A DNA stretch of 64,000 nucleotides from Chaetoderma sp. LZ-2023a (GCA_034401795.1 CM067370.1:67453188-67517187), one strand, 5' to 3'. Shown: positions 32,738-45,095, counted from the first letter of the stretch. Numbers and translations: made by a program. Notes: generated by a model not told the origin, from the sequence alone.

Positions 32738-32980
32738 ACCGATAGAGTTAACTCTTTTATCTTTGGAGGCACGATTATTGAAAGCGCGGGGGAGCGCACA
32801 TTTAAAAAAAACAAATTTGTTTCTAAGATTGATCAAATCTAAAGATATGTGGAGAACTTATCATCAAGCACAAAGAAGAGAAAATATCTGTGTGCGAATT
32901 ATTTAATAACAGATAGAAAAATGCGATGGTGCAGTGATGTATTACAAAATAAATATGGAATAATTGTAGCTCCCCTGAAA
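32738..32980. promoter_or_regulatory. Probable bidirectional promoter between COQ5 and the unknown gene
   Basis: Only 243 bp separate the two opposed ATGs. The interval holds a GCGC-GGGGGA-GCGC inverted motif at 32784-32797 and no TATA box I would trust. Compact head-to-head pairs usually share one promoter; that is the inference here. Confidence 0.45.
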
Positions 32981-33155
32981 ATGACAGCCTCCAGTCACGC
33001 AAACATTTTAGCACGTATTTTGCGAAGAAAATTTGTTAGATTGAACACTATCCGAACATTTTCAAAAAGTAGATCTGTTACATGTACATCTACTTCTGGC
33101 GGTAAAACCCATTTTGGTTTTCAAAATGTTCCCGTCAAGGAAAAGGAACGCAAAG
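32981..33155 (+). CDS. COQ5: COQ5 exon 1, mitochondrial 2-methoxy-6-polyprenyl-1,4-benzoquinol methylase
   Basis: The ATG opens MTASSHANILARILRRKF followed by VRLNTIRTFSKSR, an Arg/Ser-rich, acid-free, amphipathic stretch that fits a mitochondrial presequence. The conserved COQ5 start KTHFGFQNVPVKEKERK follows. The exon ends CAAAG before GTTTGT, phase 1; the leftover G joins TG from exon 2 to give Val, so the protein continues V-HDVFENVA, as in COQ5. COQ5 is the SAM-dependent C-methyltransferase of ubiquinone synthesis in the mitochondrial matrix, part of the CoQ complex. An in-frame ATG at 32849 exists, but the extra residues are not presequence-like. Confidence 0.88.
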
Positions 33156-33179
33156 GTTTGTACCACGAAAATACAATAT

Positions 33180-33305
33180 TCAAGTTCAAGTTCAAGATTA
33201 TTTATTTTGATATAGAATATACATTTACAGTTTCACAACAGGTAGTCCACCAAAGGCAGAGCCTATGTGGCGGTGGACCCCTACATATAACATATAACAA
33301 CAACA
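33180..33305 (-). repeat. Inverted LINE-type 3' tail just inside COQ5 intron 1
   Basis: On the minus strand GGTCCACCGCCACATAGGC and GCCTTTGGTGGACTACC form the hairpin, and AATAATCTTGAACTTGAACT follows. It begins only about 25 bp after the COQ5 splice donor. Confidence 0.7.
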
Positions 33306-33570
33306 ATATAGGACATGAGAATACTGAATACATACGGTTAACATGTTATAGTCCTATATATACATATAGTTAACTGTCTCGCTGCCAAGCCTCTGCAGTC
33401 TACATTTTCCATGGAGCCTAACTCAGGGTATGCTGAGTACCTCTAAAACAATTTGACCGAACGTTGTCGGTGGCTGAGCCACAAGCAACTTTCAGTCAAA
33501 TTTTTCTAAAATACTCAGCCAATCCAAATATAATACATAAAACTGGTATCATCTTGAATATGTTCATTAG

Positions 33571-33670
33571 TCATCATCATCATCATCATCATCATCATTT
33601 TACGAGGCATAAGCCCTTTGCTTGTTATTGCCTCTGGAGTTGTGTTAGTATTGTAGTAACTTAGCTACAT
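33571..33670 (-). repeat. Inverted retroposon tail with (CAT)n
   Basis: Complement of the 27.9-28.0 kb tail: a CAT run, TTTTACGAGGCATAAGCC and GCTTGTTATTGCCTC. Confidence 0.65.
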
Positions 33671-33779
33671 ATAAAAGGTTACTCGCCCAACAGAGGTCTT
33701 GAATCGGCCCGTGGAACCAGCGGCAGGTGCTCACATTTCAAGTTCCATGGTACGACTGCCGGGCATCCATATAGACGGC

Positions 33780-33870
33780 GGGAATTAAGCTGGTACCCGA
33801 CTCCAATTGCTCATAATCACAATATAGGAGCCGGTAACGGCTACAGAGACCACGGCGCTGATTGGCCAAT
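33780..33870. repeat. Dispersed repeat, inverted partner of 39062-39150
   Basis: GCTGGTACCCGACTCC and GGAGCCGGTAACGGCT reappear complemented at 39062-39150 (CCGTTACCGGCCCCCATAT, GGAGTCGGGTACCAGCC). A shorter echo lies at 6862-6895. Confidence 0.6.
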
Positions 33871-34231
33871 GTAGATAAGTCGCATACGTGTAAGACCGAA
33901 TATTTCTATTGGTTGTCAATTTTTTGCCCGGTGAACCCCAAAACAAACGAGTGGAATGTAAAATACCTCTGTTTACATTTTAATCAGCTGATTATGAACA
34001 CGGAAATACATCGCATAAAACGACACTTATTCAGTGTCTAGTCCATCTTATGAAATGCAAACAAACATTGTTGGGCAAAATTGTGTATCTGTAGAGAATT
34101 GTCAGATTCAAGATGCTGAAACGCATTTCTGTAAACGTGTTCTAAGATTCCGGGAAATGTCAACTTCCCGCTGTTGGACGTACAATACGGCTCAGAAATA
34201 ACTTATATTGTTTCCAAAACAAGATAAAATG

Positions 34232-34700
34232 TACAGTTGAATGTTTTGGACGTAATTTGATTGGAAGCCAGTGCTGCGAAAATATTCACGTTTTGGAACT
34301 ATATTAACCTATTTATGAGCTGGACTCTAGTGCTACTGTGTTGTAGGTTGTTGTTATTCTGGAAAGGGTGGGGGAGGGGGAGGGAGGATATCAGTCTTCC
34401 ACTGTTGTAGGTTGTTAATTTTTTTTCATCTGTGCATTTACCTAGTGGGTCAAGGGCCCAGCACCACATAGCCTTAGTATTTGGTGGATGCCTGTTTTGA
34501 ACTATTAAATTATTTATCTATATGAAAGTAAAGAATCTTGAATCTAGTTGAAAGACAATATTCAACATAATGTTTTTCATCCAGAATAATTAGTTTAGCC
34601 TGATATTCTTTATGATGTACAATAATGAATATTATATTGAGTATTTTGAAACCAATTTGACTGAGCTGCTGCTGCCATAGATTACAAATATTTAGCAGGC
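34232..34700. repeat. Mixed repeat fragments
   Basis: A half copy of the second foldback family (34232-34290), a LINE-type tail (34430-34545, hairpin region GGGCCCAGCACCACATAGCC and GGTGGATGCC, then AATCTTGAATC) and another half foldback (34635-34680). Confidence 0.55.
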
Positions 34701-34874
34701 TTCCTGTATAATTGTCTTGAAATTGAGACATTGAGGGTTAAACTGGTATTACTATCTATCAGCTCAAAATGTCCATGTACCTTGTGCAACCAACAACCTC
34801 GTATTACCATGAGGAATATGTTGTATGGTTTTTGGGTTTTGAATGAGTTAATGACTTGAATATACCTGTTAATC

Positions 34875-35085
34875 ACCGAACCGGCCAAAATAGCTTCTGC
34901 CGTGGTCTTGAGAAATGGCTCTGTACACCAAGAGACTATTCTTGAAGGTTAAACACTGATCGATTGGCTGGTGTGACAGCAGAATCAGTCATTACAGAGG
35001 CAAACTCTTATAAAAATAGTCTCATCGTGGCCTGTAAATGATTAAACAAGTGCGATTTCATTATTCCAGCATTTTTTCAAAAAGT
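34875..35085. repeat. Degenerate TTAA foldback copy
   Basis: CCGGCCAAAATAGC, GGTCTTGAGAAATGG and GTGGCCTGTAAATG arms are recognisable; the central hairpin is eroded. Confidence 0.45.
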
Positions 35086-35089
35086 GTGG

Positions 35090-36160
35090 GGATAGAAAAT
35101 CTGCTGTCCAAGAAGTAAATCACAACTTAATTCACTGGAATGAAAATTTTAAAATAAGATTTCAATGATCAGCTGGAAAGTCAGGAAATCTGAGCAATAT
35201 ATTTCATGCTGTACCCCTATACTAAATGAGAAAATGCTGTCACACAAAACAATAATGACTTCGGTTACATGGTCATGTTTCACATTTAGTAACATATCCA
35301 TATGAGGTGAGAACTCTCATCTGTAAAAAAATATATATATCAATAAAAACAGTGGAAACAATATTCAATTTCACTCTGTATGACAATGACAGTGTACGCG
35401 CATGATATTTCAATAGGCAAACTATTTTAAAATCAATTTCACTGAAACCTGCTGTTCCATAGAGAGGGGCAAACACCTGTCAATCAGGTTATTTTCAAGA
35501 TATTCTACAATCTTCATATCATCTCTCTTAAAAGCAGATTTATTTGTGATCAGAGTGAGCAAGACCAAAACAATCCTTGTTTCTTTATTAATTCAGTCAC
35601 ATTATTTGATTTAAGGATATAGCTGCACAAACCGCAAGACCTACATGTAAATCACTATCAGACAAATTATTTTCAAAATATTAATTTTCTGCAGATCTCA
35701 GTTCTAGCCCACCTTGTCTGAAAAGCCTGAGAGGCCAAATGAGCTTATTCTATGGCAATATATTCGGTCTAAATAGCTCAATAAATAAAACAATAGGCAA
35801 TGTTTGTTTGCATGTCGTTAAATTTTTTGAAAAACCTTTAACCATTCTACCAGTAGCAAAATCTGAGTTTGGAATAGAGGCCCTTGCCTATTTGGATCAC
35901 TAATTCACACCATCATCCACTTCATGCAAAGCTTACTGGCTGAATGTGTTATTATTGGTGACCATTCAAATTTAAGAAAATTTACCGTTTACATATATTC
36001 TTAAGAAACTAGGCCAGATTGATCTACTGGTAAATGTTTTTCCCAGATATATGTGTGTGAAAAGTCAGCTAAGCTAAAGCAAACTGAACGTTATCGACCA
36101 ATCACAGTTACATGTAGTTGATGGTCTTGACAGTGAAAACAGTGATATATAGATTTTTAT
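35090..36160. other. Unassigned AT-rich intron DNA
   Basis: Only scraps of the second foldback family, such as TTTTCAAAATATTAATTTTC near 35670. No exon or RNA gene seen. Confidence 0.35.
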
Positions 36161-36169
36161 CTTTGAGCC

Positions 36170-37935
36170 AGTGCCCATGATCATCAATTCTTTTGTTTTG
36201 CATGGAAATTATAATTTTTTGGATACAAATTCTTTCATTTCTGACCTAAATGGTCATGTTTTTGTCAAAATTTTCAATTTGGAACTTAGATATCCATGCT
36301 TTGTAAAGAAATGTTTGTATTTTCAGCCAATGGTAATAGTTCTGCCTTTGTACCAAGATTGTCATGTTTCAGAATAAAAATTATGCATTTCAGTCAAAAA
36401 TCTTTATATTTCCTGTCCAAATTGTTGCTGTTAATGGTTAGGATTGGTTAAGAAAAGTGCCACTTTACTTAGTGAATGTCCATTTGCAGTCCAAGAAATA
36501 ATATTCTTCGAAATTTTAACACTGGAATGACTGACACGGGTATTACAGTGATAATTTCTTGAAAATACCAATACCACTACAAGGGCTGGTTTTTGCCTGC
36601 TTAATTACCATTAACGGGTTTAGACTCGGCTATCTTAGTTGATGAATTTTCACAGTGAACATGGCGATAATATACGTTTTGGGCCTGTTGAATAGGAATT
36701 TGACATTATTGGCCAGTGGCCATCATTTCATATCCAAGTTTTGCCATTTTGGGCCTACTGGTAAATTCTTAAATCTTTTACCTAAAATATTCATGTTTCC
36801 TGATAAAATGTTCATATTTGGAACATAGATATCAATTCTTCATACAGAAATGTGTGTATCTTCAGCCTAAATTGTCTTCCTTTTGCATTTTGCACCCATA
36901 TGTTTTGTTTCTGAGCAAAGCAGTTTCTTTTTAGTCCAAACTTTCTTGTATCCTGTACAAGACTGTGCATGTTTCTGACTAGATTCTTCATATTTCCAGC
37001 TTAAATTCTCAGATTACTGGTCATTTGAAATTTCTTTTAGCATTTTGAACCCAGATATTCTTAGATTTCTTGGTAAACATTTGCTTATAATCCCAAATTC
37101 ACAGATTTCAGTACCAAATTTTTGCATTTTCACACATATTCTTTCATTTTTGGTCAAAATTGTCTAATTTTTTTTTAATTTTAAACACTGGCTAATACTT
37201 GACGAAACGGTCCATTACATATTTAACATTTTGAGCCCAGATAGACATATTAACTGTCAAAATTTATATATTTCTCTAAACTTTTGCTTTTAACACAAAA
37301 TTTACAAATTTCAGCCAGAAATGTGTGCAATTCAGCACAAATTTCTGCATTTAAGTACACATTTCCATGATTCCATCCATAATCTGTGTTTGAAACTCAA
37401 TTTTAAATGTTTCTTATACAGATACTGATATCCTAGGTGAGTGATACAGGCCCACCATGCCCATTGTGCCTCTTGGTTTCAAAGTCTACTTTGATCTATG
37501 GCAGTCTGGTATCATTTCTCAAGATCACTGAGACCACTCTTAAATTATGGTTTGTTTGTAGTATTAAACCCTATAATATATTTTGGATATATAAGCATAC
37601 ATAACCAAAATATTAATTTGGTTACCCCAAATAAACAATAATTTAAGTGTGGTCTGAAATTAATCTCATTTAAACCAAAATGCCCTTGTTTCAGGCTGTA
37701 GAAAGCTTTTATATTTCTGACTTAAATTTTCATAATACTTGCCTGAATTTTGTAAAATCTTCACATTTCCATTTAAATCTCTGTTATTTAAAAACCAGAT
37801 TCTCATTTAACTGTCAAAATGTTTACATTTCTGTGTAACTTTGCTGTTAATCACAAATTTGCACATTTCAGGCCAACATATTTGTTTTTACAAACTAAAT
37901 TTACATGTAAATATTTACATAATTAACAACAACTT
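36170..37935. repeat. Ancient, very degenerate short-period repeat
   Basis: Words such as CATATTTCTGACCTAAATT, TTTGGAACTTAGATATCC and TTCAGCCTAAATTGTC keep recurring every few tens of bases. A foldback copy sits at 36425-36625 within it. The exact period cannot be set by eye. Confidence 0.4.
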
Positions 37936-39030
37936 TAATTTCAACAATAACGTTTCACAGATTAAACCAGCTACAGATTACAGGTATTTGATAAAGTAAG
38001 CAGTAAATGTAAGTCCTTTTTTATATATTTAGATTTGCTACTTGTGAAAAACAAGTGATCCAAATGGATCAATCTGGTTATACCATTAATAAATGAGTTA
38101 TCTGTTACTGATCCAAAGGCCTACATGATCACAGGATCACTGGTTCACGTGTATATCATAGTTATTTACCTGGAGAGTTAACATCAATCATGGTTTTAAT
38201 GGTTGGTCCATGGTGAAAATCAGATAAATCATTATTATATGTATTATGGCAATGAAACTGATTTTAAAAAGGGCATCCATCATTCCATGGTGCCTTATAT
38301 ATACTTTGGCTGGAGTGAATGTTGGGTGGGGTGGATGTGGGGGGGGGGGGGACATTATCCAAATTATATTAACCTAATGGTGCAGAAATGTGACCATATG
38401 ATCCAAGGACACAAATAATAGTATTGTAAGATGCTGTGATGGCCTCTACAATTCCAGTAATTTTAATTTCAAAATATTCAACATAATGTGTTGGAATCAT
38501 GATACACAAAGTAATCAATGAATCAAATTTTCAAAGTTTCGCAGGAAACACCCCAGCTGGAACGATTTTCATTTGCCTCCACCAATCAGCCACCCTCACC
38601 CCAATACCACCCACCCACCCCCACTACCCTTAGTGGACTGGTAGGCCACGCTGATTTTGAAGGAAATACTAGTATACTTTATACAATTTATACAAGTATT
38701 CCCGTAAAATAAACTCTAGAAGAGTCACATAAAAGTAAATATGTAGCCTAGGCTTTCTACTATTAGAAGTAGCTAACTATTTAGTGGTACTAAGCGATGA
38801 ACGAAAACTGGTAACAAAATTTGGAAGTGTGCCTACTGCTATCCTTCAAGAAAATAATCTAGATTAATAGCGAGACCTTTTTAATTTGGGGCAATAGTCT
38901 TTAGTGAAAAATTCCATTTTAGTTATGTAGTGTAACGAAATGAGTCAGATAAGACCATGCTAATACCCGAAGCGGTGTTGTACAAGGGTTAAATAGCTGT
39001 CATTTCGCTTTGATTTCCCCTATCTGTGTA
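37936..39030. other. Unassigned intron DNA
   Basis: Holds a second-foldback fragment (38455-38490) and a 13-nt G tract at 38339-38351. Nothing else supported. Confidence 0.35.
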
Positions 39031-39031
39031 A

Positions 39032-39145
39032 TGACGTCATGTACGTAAATCGCGTACAAAGATGGCAGCCGTTACCGGCCCCCATATCCTGAGCCAGAGA
39101 ATCGTCAGCGAGGGTATGAGGAGTCGGGTACCAGCCTAGGCGGGA
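39032..39145 (+). promoter_or_regulatory. CRE palindrome upstream of a short ATG frame
   Basis: TGACGTCA, the full CRE/ATF palindrome, lies at 39032-39039. About 25 bp later CAAAGATGGCAGCCG opens a 25-codon frame (MAAVTGPHILSQRIVSEGMR) that ends in a stop. The ATG region belongs to a dispersed repeat that also occurs inverted near 33.8 kb, so a real promoter is only a possibility. Confidence 0.3.
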
Positions 39146-39410
39146 ATCAGCTAGCCCGGCAGCCGCGAAACGCAAACTCCGGGATTGCGGGATACTGCCA
39201 GCACCACATTCTCCCCCATTTATAAAAACAGTTATATAATTCAAGATTTTATCTAAAAATCTCAAATCTTTAAAAAATGTACACACCATAAAAAACACAC
39301 AGGCATCGATGCTCAACTGCTAAAGGAAGGATTATAATATTTTTTTTAATAATTCTCAAAAATAATACAAAGAAAACGCCAAAGTTGTTATTACACCACA
39401 AAAACATCCA

Positions 39411-39668
39411 TTACCGTTCAATCACTACTTGCTAAATCAATTATTTGCATTTTGCTATCAGAATAAGATTTTTATGCCTGCATACACACCTCCACATGCC
39501 TAATCCTATTCCTATGGACCCTCAACCAGGCTACTGGTTGAGTCCCACCTCCAGCCTACCATCAGGTATAGACTGGCACCAGTCTATACTCACCTCATAG
39601 TGACGCTTGTCGCTACACGCGCTCACGCATGCGCATCAGAGCCCGAATAGGAAACAGATTCACTTTTC
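39411..39668 (+). repeat. DIRS-2 left inverted repeat
   Basis: Starts TTACCGTTCAATCACTACTT and ends CAGATTCACTTTTC; about three differences from the right copy. Confidence 0.9.
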
Positions 39669-40126
39669 AATTATTCTGCATGCAGAATAGTTGTCTAAAA
39701 ATATTTATATAAGTTTTTGTGTTTTGCGCTGTGGCAGTGATACCTTTTGACTTTATATCTCGGAACAATATGCCCAATATGAAGTCAATCCTCCCTAAGT
39801 TACGTCTAGGAGTATAATTGTGTTTATATGGTATCTTATAGACGAATTTATATATTACCGGTTTTCGCGAAGATCGTTTTTGCTTCGTGGTATCGTGATT
39901 GTTATGCCTATCCTAAATCATCATCATCATTGGTAATGTCCAGTCCATATATAGAGCCTGTAACGAAGTTATTTCTAGTGCATTATAAGGATTATATTAA
40001 AATCCCTTGAAAGTTTCTGGTAAGGAAATTTGAATTTTCCCGCTGTTAGAACTGAGTTGAGGGTGTCTCTTGTGTGAGAGTTTGAGCGGTATGCTTCATT
40101 GTTACGTTTTTTCGTTTGTAGGAGTT

Positions 40127-41690
40127 AGCGAAAAGGTCAGACAAGACTAAATGTTCGTCGGCAAAATGTGATCGTCATCACTCGATTCGCCGGGCACGTT
40201 TGTGCGAAGTGTCCTGTACTACTAATGCTATGTGTGTGATTTGTAAAGGGTGGCCGGTTTTCGGTAGCAAAAGCGTTCTTTAAAGATTTGTCGGTCTAAC
40301 AATCGCTGCCTCTGGTCGTCCTTCCCCTTCCTCCGTTGCTAGCAAGACAAGGGCGGTGTTCTTTGCTTCAACCTCTGTTCCGTTATCGATAGCAACGGAG
40401 GGGGGAAATTCATCGGGAAATTCGGACGCCGTGATGGCGCTCTTTGCTAGGTTTGAGTCGTTTGCCACCGTTTTGACGAAATCACTTGATGAAAGGATCT
40501 CTTCTGCAATAAAAGAGGCAAAAAGGAAGGAGAGCTCGTCAAGCTCCGAGGATAGCCCGAAGGCTAGCGGGCGTTCCCGCAAATGGTGGAAGCCGGTCCC
40601 CCTGTCCTCTAGACAGGTGATGGAATCGCCGAAAAAGCAGAAGACAAGAGCATCTAAGCTCTTGAAGGTGTGCTCGGAGGGTGCACCACAGAAAATCCAC
40701 GTTAGACTAGAAGGTGACGGGCATAACCTTCAAGCCGTGGTGGCGTCGGCGGAAGCTGGCGTCCATAAGGCTAGTACTTATGAAAATGCCAATGTAACGG
40801 TGGTTCCGTTGGTTAAAGTAGTCTCGAAAGCACCCATTGTTGAGAGGTTGTTACCTAGTCTTGCTAATTCCGGTTACTTCCGTTTTACGATTCTCATTCT
40901 TTTTCCGGCCGGACTTCCGGTTTAGCGAGACATCAGGGTCGTCAAGATCCGGTTCCGGCTTCAGTAGCTTCCGTTTCCGGAAGGACTTCCGGTTTGGGGG
41001 GGGGGGGGGGGGGTGTGTGTGTGGGGTGATCCGGGTCGGCAAGATCCGGTTACCACTTCCGTTTCGGTAACTTCCGGTCTGTCTTCCGGTTATGTAGGAC
41101 ATCCGAGTCCTAGAGGTCTAGTGTCTACTTCCGTTTCCGGGTCTTTTAGCGCTTCCGGATATCCGGAGTCTGAGGACTCTTTTTATTTTCCGAATTCTTG
41201 TAGAGGCGTTTCCGGTTCCGGGGTGGACACTAGTTAGTTTACTTCCGCTTCCGGTATAAGAAGTGTACTTCCGGGTCGGTCAGACCTGGATGTAATTCCG
41301 ATTTCCGTTTCCGGTTTCATGAGAGCTTCTGGAAGAATGCATATCCGGGTCTGTTGGAACCGACATTGCATTGTTCACCAATTTCCGGTTCCGTTGTTTC
41401 AGTTCCCTCTTCCGGTTAGTCTGTACATCCGGATTGTAGGATCTTGATCAGTTCCGGTAGTCTACTTCCGGTTTTATCCATTTCTTTTTCCTTTTTTCCA
41501 CATCCGGATTTCGTACAGCCGGGGATAGGGTCATTTCTGGTTTTACCCGGCATTTACATGTTCATCCATTTCCGGGTTTTCAGCTTCCTCTTCCGGTAAT
41601 TCTGTACATCCGGGTTGTAGGATTTTGATCAGTTTCCGGTAGTATACTTCCGGGTTTATGCATTTCCGTTTCCCTTTTTCCATATCCGCA
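40127..41690 (+). pseudogene. DIRS-2 gag relic
   Basis: The start has the same Cys/His-rich module as DIRS-3 (CSSAKCDRHHS, then C..C and MCVICKGWP, 40150-40255). It is followed in another frame by MALFARFESFATVLTKSLDE and RISSAIKEA (40435-40520). A Ser-rich part with dense TTCCGG hexamers follows, with a 19-nt G tract at 40995-41013. Frameshifts and stops break it many times. Confidence 0.75.
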
Positions 41691-41699
41691 TTCCTAGAA

Positions 41700-43725
41700 T
41701 CTAGTCATCTTCTTGCCTAAGAATTAGTCTTATTTCAGTTTTTGTTTAATATTGGGAATGTTAAATTGCTGAAAATAGTCATTCCAAGTCATTGCCAGTC
41801 TTGTAGTCTCTCTTGGAATGGTAGTCTATTCAGACATTTATTCGTTTATCAGCGACAATTTCAGCGTAATTAAAGACTCTCCTGACTGGTTACCGTATGG
41901 GATTTTGTTGCAGATTATTTTCTATGCGCATTTCATAAGCCGATAAGTCAGGTGGTATTCTATGCATTATTTCGAGATATGATTTTTGCTTTCATCCAAC
42001 TTTAGATGGTCAGTTCTCTTCGGGCCATTCAACGTTTTTTCTCGCTCCTTTTACCTCTTATGTCGGCAGGTTGACATATTTATTTAACCAAAGGGAGTTT
42101 ATTTGTGGAGGGGATATCCCTGATTCTTAAGTAAATCGTAGTAAAATTTCGTCAGTCGCTGAAAAGAATTAGATTCAGTAAAGGTTTCATAGGATCATTA
42201 TGAGTACAGGATTAATGTCTACAAGTACATTATTCGCTTAGAAAGGATAATCAATCGGATAAAGGGGCAGGAAGGAGGAATATGAGTCGGATTCTTCTGC
42301 GTTGACATAGTTTCGGTGAGTTCGTTTTGTTTTCATTTTTCAATCCAGATTTTTGTTCGGTTTTCCTTTTATAGCGTAAATTTTGCTCTATTTTGACTGG
42401 GTTGCTGCGGGCCTTCGGATCGAGGGCGGGGCTCGGGATTTGCTGGGTATTTTGGGGGCAGTTTGGCTGAAGGTTGTTGGTGATGCCACCGGCAATTTTC
42501 GGTCGGATTATTCCCGGATTATTCGGTGAGTCTTGGGTTTTTGCTCGTTGAGGTTGTTGTCTGGGGGTTGGCGGCGGGCTGGTTGGAGTGGTGTTGGGGT
42601 TGCGCTGGAGGGGGGAAGAGCGGATGAGAATCTTTGGATTTAAGCATCCACCAACTATTTCGGTCAAAATGTTTTCTAAATCTTTGCAAGTCCAGAGATA
42701 TTACAGTTGTGATATGTCGTCTGCAAAATTCAGTATTCAATCAGTTAATATCTAGTATCAGTGTTCAATCTTTCTTGGGGATTTCTAACACACTGGCATT
42801 TGTTAGTACAAAGATGAAATTATTGATGCTAAGATTATGAATATAAGAATCAATAAATTTATTAAAATCTTTTAAGTTTCTGCCTCGTGGCATAAATATC
42901 GAATTGTTTAGGATATCTAATTTATCAGCAAGCCCGAGCGGCTAAGCAACCGTTGATGTATTCAATACAATTTTTTATTAAATCTCCATTGTTATACGAT
43001 GTTTAAATTAGATAGTCTAATGTGGGCCATAGTTCTCTTATCAGGACCTTGTGACTTGTCATGTATGCTATTCATAGAATTGTGATGACGGTCATCACTA
43101 GTGACTTTCCCGTAGTTCATGTAGATCTCGGGCACATGATTTGGCTATATCTTGACTCTAAGCACTCCCATAGACTTACTATGGGGTTTTGGTTTGCCAC
43201 AATCTCTGGTTAAATCTCTGTAAATAATATTATCTATAATTTTTGCAGAGTCTTTAGCATTATTAATAAGTTAGGCTATTCTGATATGACCATTTTTGGT
43301 CTCCATTCAGAGTAAGCGGTATTATTAAAATATCCATAATAAACGTGAGTTACCTATTTAGTGAGGTATAAGCGTTATGATATAGGCCAGGATTTTCTAT
43401 GAGCACTCCTCTTTAGCATATAGTAAGTTTGACCCTTCTTTAAAGGGGGGGGGGGGGGGGGCCTTATTAAAAGGGGCTAGATATTCCTGGATCTAGAATC
43501 CTTCTATGTAGTCTCCTCTTCCAAAAAGGTTTTGTGTTCCTTATTATTAGAAGCTATTAGCTTTAGAGGGGTTGTTGTTTGTCTATGATTGTCAGGGAGT
43601 CTATAGAAGAGGCTATTCATTGGAAAGTAGATCCAGGCTTCTGTGCATTGGTCGGATTGTCTGTTAGGCTTCTAAATCTCGATTCGTTCAGTCATGGCCA
43701 TGGGGTTTTCTTTCATTTTTAGAAG
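41700..43725. other. DIRS-2 interior without recognisable RT
   Basis: Where RT and early RNase H should lie I find only AT-rich text and a 17-nt G tract at 43445-43461. It looks like a deletion replaced or filled by unrelated sequence. Confidence 0.4.
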
Positions 43726-43729
43726 GAGG

Positions 43730-44100
43730 AATGAGGTTTAGTCTTATGGATTGTCCTCTAGTAGAGCTGTTCGCGGCCTCTCTGAATGCTCAGATCTTCT
43801 CTTACATGTCTCCTTTTCTGGACAGTCAACCCCTCGGGGAGTGGATGCTCTGTCTCAGTAGTGGACAGGAATGTTCGCCTATGCCTTCTCTCGAACGATT
43901 TTGATTCAGTTAGTTTTGAAGAGGGTCAAGGATCAGGTTTGCGAAATTCTTCTGATAGCTCCCTGTTGGCCAAAGAGGATTTGGTTTTTAGACCTTCTAG
44001 ATTTTCTGGTAGATTTCCCTCTGCTTCTTCCAGTATACCAGGATCTTCTATCTTAAGTAAGAGGTCTTTGTGTGCATCCAAATCCAATAAATTCTAGTCT
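43730..44100 (+). pseudogene. DIRS-2 RNase H / Dam-like tail relic
   Basis: Text corresponds to DIRS-3 62205-62500: VELFAASLNAQIFSYMSPFL, then FAYAFSRTILIQLVLKRVKD and CEILLIAPCWPKRIW. Two or more frame changes. Confidence 0.75.
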
Positions 44101-44149
44101 GTGTGTCTGGAGAATCTCGAGTCTGAAGTCCTCGAGAATAAGGTTTCTT

Positions 44150-45095
44150 CTGATATCAGGAAATGATTGACTCTGCCAGAAGGGATTCGACCCGTTGAGT
44201 TTACAAGGGTCGATTTTAAAAATTTAGGTGAATGATCTTCAGACCAAGGTTTCGTGCCCGATTCTGGTTCGATACCCAAATTATTAGATTTTTTATCTTA
44301 TCTGTTTGGGTATTTTCATTTGTCAGTTATTACGTTCAGGGAGTATAGATGTTCTCTGGTGTCATCCCTTCCTTGTCTTCTGTATGCCGATGTCAAGGAT
44401 ACTAAGACTTTTAATAGCTTTATTAGAGGTCTAAGTAATATTCGTCCTCCGATTGCTAAGTCTTTTCCTTCCTGGAGTTGGGCTTTGGTTCTTCAAGTTT
44501 TGGCAGGGCGCCATTTTGAACCTATTTCTTCTACCAGTAGTAAGCTTGGTTTTGTTTTTAATTGTCAAAGCTGTTTTTTCTTGTTGCTACAGCCTCTGCT
44601 AGAAGGCGTTCAAGAGATTCATGCTCTTTCTGCTGAAAAGGAGAGATTTATAGTTTCAGGAGACGGCTCTGATATCCCAGAAGGAATTTTTTTATCTATA
44701 ACTCGCACTAACCGCAATCCTGCTAGTCCGATCATTTTAAAATCTTTTTCGTCTGTCGCCATCCGAAAAATGTTGGTGTCCTATTAGGGCATTAGGAACC
44801 TTCAATCAGCGATCAGATGTTATAAGAATCGATCCATCTCATTTATGTTTTTCCTACGAGGAAAATTTATCTATGGCGGTCTCAAATTCTTCGATTGTCA
44901 GATGGATTTTGAGAGAATAATGTTATGAGATAGCCTCACCGGATCAAATTAATCTCTCCCTTATTAAAGCCGATAACGTTAGAGGTATGGCTACTTCTTT
45001 CGCTCTTTTTGAGGGATCGTCTTTAGATGAGATCATGCAGGTAGCAGGAGGGAAATGTGAATACACCTTACATCCTTTTAACTCAAAGACCAGAG
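44150..45095 (+). pseudogene. DIRS-2 tyrosine recombinase relic
   Basis: The core-binding part reads LDFLSYLFGYFHLSVITFRE and DVKDTKTFNSFIRGLSNIRP. The catalytic half has EIHALSAEKERFIVSGDG, but the Arg-bearing stretch before it is frameshifted. The C-terminal box is DNVRGMATSFALFEGSS, with Asn where His of H-x-x-R is expected, and the terminal nucleophile Tyr is not convincing. The protein would be inactive. Confidence 0.8.

Noticed and set aside
32849..32980. Longer COQ5 N-terminus from the ATG at 32849
   Set aside because: The added residues are Lys/Cys/Trp-mixed and not presequence-like, while the 32981 start gives a typical mitochondrial presequence.
40837..41237. Arg/Gly/Ser-rich frames around the G tract as a gene
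   Set aside because: They are frameshifted pieces of the DIRS-2 gag repeat region.
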